Source of the DNA: Stenotrophomonas maltophilia
GTDB lineage: Bacteria > Pseudomonadota > Gammaproteobacteria > Xanthomonadales > Xanthomonadaceae
Assembly: GCA_002364755.1 (NCBI GenBank)
Contig: DEZI01000005.1
Location: 6,948 to 70,947, forward strand
Direction: 5' to 3'
DNA: 64,000 bases
The notes beneath the pieces were generated by a model that ran no database searches, was not told the DNA's origin, and was given only the letters and a program-made list of their open reading frames with translations. Made by a program: the position numbers and the translations under genes. Positions 61,065 through 64,000 of the stretch are shown piece after piece (position 1 is the stretch's first letter; each line of letters opens with the position of its first letter).

Positions 61065-62936
61065 TTGCGTTTTCCGCTGTCGTCCGCGCTGTGCACCGCC
61101 CTGGCCGTGGCCCTGGCCGGCTGCACGCCGCCGCCTCCGGTGCCCGCCGAAGGGGCCGGTGAAAAGCGCCCGGCCCGGGAGCAGCCGGCACCGGCGCCGG
61201 GGCAGGGCACGGTGACCATCGCCGATGACGATCCGGCCGAGGACATCCAGCAGTGGACGCCGCCGCGGGTAGACCGGCAGCAGCGCAGCCAGGCGCAGCT
61301 GCGGCGTGCGGCCGAGCAGGCGTTCGCCCGCGACCACCTGTATGAGGATGCCGAGGCGGCCATTCCATTGTGGCTGGCCGTGCAGGAGGTTGATCCGGAC
61401 GATCGTCAGGCCCGTGCCGGCCTGCAGCGTGCCCGGCAGCATCTGCTGCAGCAGGCCGATGCGCTGCTGGCGCGGCCGCTGAAGCAGCGCGAAGCATTGG
61501 CCGAGGCCAGCCGCCAGGCGCTGGTGCTGCTGACCCTCGCCCCGAAGGACGAGAAAGTGCGCGCGCTGCAGGGCCGGGTGGAGACCGCGCAGCGCGTGGT
61601 GGCGTACAACCGTGCCGGTGAGGAGGACCTGCGTGCCGATCGCATCGGCGAAGACGGCGACGGTGCGATTCCCAATTTCCGTGAAGCGCTGGCCCTGGAC
61701 GAGGACAACCGGCGTGCGCGGCAGGGCCTGGCCGCGGCCGAGAGCGGGCTGATCCGCCGTGCCGAGGACGCCGCACGTGCACGCGACTTCGCCAGTGCCG
61801 GTGCCTGGCTGGCCGAGGCCAGCAAAGTGCGCGATTCCTCGCCGACGATTGCCGATGCCTTCGAGCGCATCGAACAGATCCGTGCTGCCGCCCTGGTGCA
61901 GCTGCGCGACGGTGGCCTGCGCGACCTGACCACCCCGCAGGGCCTGAAGCCGGCGCGCGAGAAGCTGGCCGAAGCCCTGCGCATCGCCCTGCCGGGCGAC
62001 CCGGTGGTGGCACAGCTGCGCGAGCGTATCGACCTGGCCACCCACTACGGCAGTTTCCGTCCGGGCCAGGTGTTCAGCGATGCGCTGCGTGACGGCGGCC
62101 GCGGCCCGCAGATGATCGTGGTGCCGCATGGCGGCTTCCAGATGGGCGCCGGCGATACCGAGCCCGGCGCCAGCGACGCCGAGCGGCCTTCGCACTACGT
62201 GCGCTTCGAGCGCGGCTTTGCGATGGCCATCACCGAGGTCACCGTGAGTGACTTCGCGCGCTACGTGAAGGCGACCAACGCCCGTCCGCGCGCGACGCGT
62301 CGTGGCCACTCGGTGGTCTATGACGAGCGCAGCGGCAACTTCATCCGCCGCAGCGGCGTGGACTGGCGCTCGGATTACGACGGCGGCCGGGCGATGGGCA
62401 ATTCGCCGGTGATGCACGTCAGCGTGCGCGATGCCGAGAACTACGCCACCTGGCTGTCCGAGCAGACCGGGCGCTCCTACCGCCTGCCCAGCGAAGCCGA
62501 GTTCGAATACGCGATGCGCGGTGGCAACAGCGGCCGCTACCCCTGGGGCGATGCCGGCCTGCCACCGGAGGGCAACGGCAACTACACCGGCAGCCGCGAC
62601 GTCTCGCCGTCGGGCCGGCACTGGCAGAACGCCTTCGTCGGCTATGGCGATGGCTGGTGGGGGCCGGCACCGGTGGCGACCTTCCAGGCCAATGCCTTCG
62701 GCCTGCATGACCTGTCTGGCAACCTCAGCGAATGGGTGGCCGACTGCTGGCACGCCAGCTACCGGCGCGCGCCGTCCGATGGTGCGGCATGGTTCAACCC
62801 GGGCTGCCGTTCGCGGGTAATCCGCGGCGGCAACTGGGCCAATGCCCCGGAACAGACCCGTGCGGCCTGGCGCCAGTCGCAGGATTCGGACACCACCAGC
62901 GCGCGTATCGGCTTCCGCCTGGTACGCGGTATCTGA
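61065..62936 (+). CDS. Lipoprotein with TPR region and formylglycine-generating-enzyme-like domain
   Basis: 623 residues, TTG start with AAGGAG seven bases upstream. Lipobox LALAGC (Cys 20). TPR-like helices (about 80-300) and a C-terminal FGE-sulfatase/SUMF1 fold (about 345-623, GGFQMGAGDTEPGASDAERP ... FGLHDLSGNLSEWVADCW). The active-site Cys pair of true FGEs near the C-terminus is missing (RGGNWANAPEQTRAAWRQ). Probably a structural or binding role in the envelope. Confidence 0.88.
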   Translation: MRFPLSSALCTALAVALAGCTPPPPVPAEGAGEKRPAREQPAPAPGQGTVTIADDDPAEDIQQWTPPRVDRQQRSQAQLRRAAEQAFARDHLYEDAEAAIPLWLAVQEVDPDDRQARAGLQRARQHLLQQADALLARPLKQREALAEASRQALVLLTLAPKDEKVRALQGRVETAQRVVAYNRAGEEDLRADRIGEDGDGAIPNFREALALDEDNRRARQGLAAAESGLIRRAEDAARARDFASAGAWLAEASKVRDSSPTIADAFERIEQIRAAALVQLRDGGLRDLTTPQGLKPAREKLAEALRIALPGDPVVAQLRERIDLATHYGSFRPGQVFSDALRDGGRGPQMIVVPHGGFQMGAGDTEPGASDAERPSHYVRFERGFAMAITEVTVSDFARYVKATNARPRATRRGHSVVYDERSGNFIRRSGVDWRSDYDGGRAMGNSPVMHVSVRDAENYATWLSEQTGRSYRLPSEAEFEYAMRGGNSGRYPWGDAGLPPEGNGNYTGSRDVSPSGRHWQNAFVGYGDGWWGPAPVATFQANAFGLHDLSGNLSEWVADCWHASYRRAPSDGAAWFNPGCRSRVIRGGNWANAPEQTRAAWRQSQDSDTTSARIGFRLVRGI

Positions 62937-63011
62937 TCAGACGCCAGCTTCACCTTTGAGCCCTAAGATGGCGCCGTCCCCGCTGTTCCGCGGGATCCGC
63001 CTGAAGGCCTG

Positions 63012-63908
63012 ATGATGCGCAACGATTCCCCCTCACGCTCTCCGCAGCCTGGCCGCCGTGGCCTCTTCGGCAACATCCGCTGGTGGGTACTGCTGCTGGC
63101 GGCCGGCTATGCAGCGTTCTACTTCTTTTCCAATCGCGCTATAGACCCTTATACCGGTGAGAAGGTGCTGATCGACAGCACCCTGGATGCCAGCCAGGAA
63201 AAAGCGCTGGGCCTGCAGGCCTACCAGCAGATCCTTGCCGAAGAACCGCCGCTGCCCGCCGACGCGCCGATGTCCCGCGACATCCGCGCCATCGCCCAGC
63301 GCCTTATCGCCAAGGTGGACGTGGTGGAGACCGCGCTGGCGCAGGAACATGGGCTGCAGCCCGGACACTTCTCGCGTGATTTCGACTGGGAGGTCAACGT
63401 CATCCAGTCCGACCAGGCCAACGCCTTCTGCCTGCCGGGCGGCAAGATGGCGGTGTACACCGGCCTGGTGCCGGTGGCGCGCACGACCGATGCGATGGCG
63501 GTGGTCATGGGCCATGAAATTGCCCATGCATTGCTGCGCCATGGTGCGCAGCGGATGGCGCAGCAGAAGCTGACCCAGATCGGCCAGGTGGCAGGCGCGG
63601 CGAGCGGCATGGATGCGCAGCAGCAACAGATGATGATGTCGGCGATGGGCTACGGTTATCTGCTGCCGTATGCGCGCAGCCACGAGACCCAGGCCGATGA
63701 GGTGGGGCTGATGCTGGCGGCAGCGGCATGTTTCGACCCGCGCGAGGCGGTGCCGTTGTGGGAGCGGATGGGGCAGGCGAGTGGCGGACAGTCGCCGCCG
63801 GAGTTTTCCTCGACGCATCCCAATCCTGGTACTCGGATCCAGAACCTGCAGGCGCTGATGCCGAAGGCGCTGCAGTACCGGCAGAAGTTCTGCGAGCAGG
63901 CGAAGTAG
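63012..63908 (+). CDS. M48 family metalloprotease (periplasmic side)
   Basis: 298 residues. One N-terminal membrane helix (WWVLLLAAGYAAFYFFSN), then a zincin domain with HEIAH (about 174-178) and the downstream HETQADEVG with the third zinc ligand Glu. Probably anchored to the inner membrane and acting on misfolded envelope proteins; homologous to BepA/LoiP-type enzymes without TPRs. ATGATG start. Confidence 0.9.
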   Translation: MMRNDSPSRSPQPGRRGLFGNIRWWVLLLAAGYAAFYFFSNRAIDPYTGEKVLIDSTLDASQEKALGLQAYQQILAEEPPLPADAPMSRDIRAIAQRLIAKVDVVETALAQEHGLQPGHFSRDFDWEVNVIQSDQANAFCLPGGKMAVYTGLVPVARTTDAMAVVMGHEIAHALLRHGAQRMAQQKLTQIGQVAGAASGMDAQQQQMMMSAMGYGYLLPYARSHETQADEVGLMLAAAACFDPREAVPLWERMGQASGGQSPPEFSSTHPNPGTRIQNLQALMPKALQYRQKFCEQAK

Positions 63909-63922
63909 GGTGGTGTTTGTTT

Positions 63923-63943
63923 TGCAGGGCTTGCAGCCCTGCA
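63923..63943 (+). repeat. TGCAGGGC palindrome after the protease gene
   Basis: TGCAGGGC, TTGCA, GCCCTGCA: a 21-base hairpin without a T-run. Nothing else is recognisable in the last 90 bases of the window. Confidence 0.55.
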
Positions 63944-64000
63944 CCTGCTTCGAGCCAGGGCACCGTCAAAAGCCGGCACTCCGTGGGATGGCGGGGTGGG

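Overview
The window is a contiguous piece of a high-GC gammaproteobacterial chromosome. Gene content, gene order and many short palindromes carrying a terminal GTAG point to the Xanthomonadaceae, most likely Stenotrophomonas (maltophilia complex). That assignment rests on recognition of families and repeats, not on a database search. Coding density is high, I see no frameshifted gene, prophage, IS element or CRISPR array, and only nuoG (left edge) is cut.

1-10 kb: the distal half of the complex I operon (nuoG-H-I-J-K-L-M-N), tightly packed with start/stop overlaps. 10-20 kb: two identical initiator tRNAs, a structured leader, then the translation/RNA operon rimP-nusA-infB-rbfA-truB-rpsO-pnp, in the order known from E. 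coli (metY-rimP-...-pnp). 20-27.5 kb: accessory genes, namely a membrane winged-helix/TPR regulator, a serine hydrolase, a secreted GH18 chitinase-like enzyme, a VOC protein and a three-gene PepSY-type membrane operon preceded by a Fur-like site. 27.6-35.6 kb: thrS-infC-rpmI-rplT-pheS-pheT-ihfA-merR, again the E. coli order, with a threonine-codon leader peptide and attenuator before thrS, an apparent AUC start on infC and a second attenuator-like structure before pheS.

35.6-40 kb: tRNA-Pro and small transport, envelope and hypothetical genes. 40.2-45.4 kb: the most unusual region. A minus-strand gene string encodes an unknown protein, a Ras-like GTPase with degenerate G3/G4 motifs, two Roadblock/LC7 proteins, a pilin-like protein without the prepilin cleavage motif, two type IV pilin-like proteins and a degenerate receiver-domain protein. 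It is divergent from a NarL/FixJ response regulator. It looks like a GTPase/Roadblock polarity or signalling module joined to a private pilin set, and small paralogous proteins lie on both sides of it.

45.4-64 kb: a DUF3011 protein, dxs, an HNH nuclease with a striking 25-bp-arm palindrome just upstream, an acyl-CoA dehydrogenase, lipoproteins, a lipocalin, two identical tRNA-Phe genes, tRNA-Ala(CGC), a Rof-like protein, a TonB-dependent receptor, RNase D, a formylglycine-generating-enzyme-like lipoprotein lacking the catalytic cysteines, and an M48 metalloprotease. GTAG palindromes sit in many intergenic gaps, and a second palindrome family (GGTCGGATCCCTTTCC-type) occurs three times.
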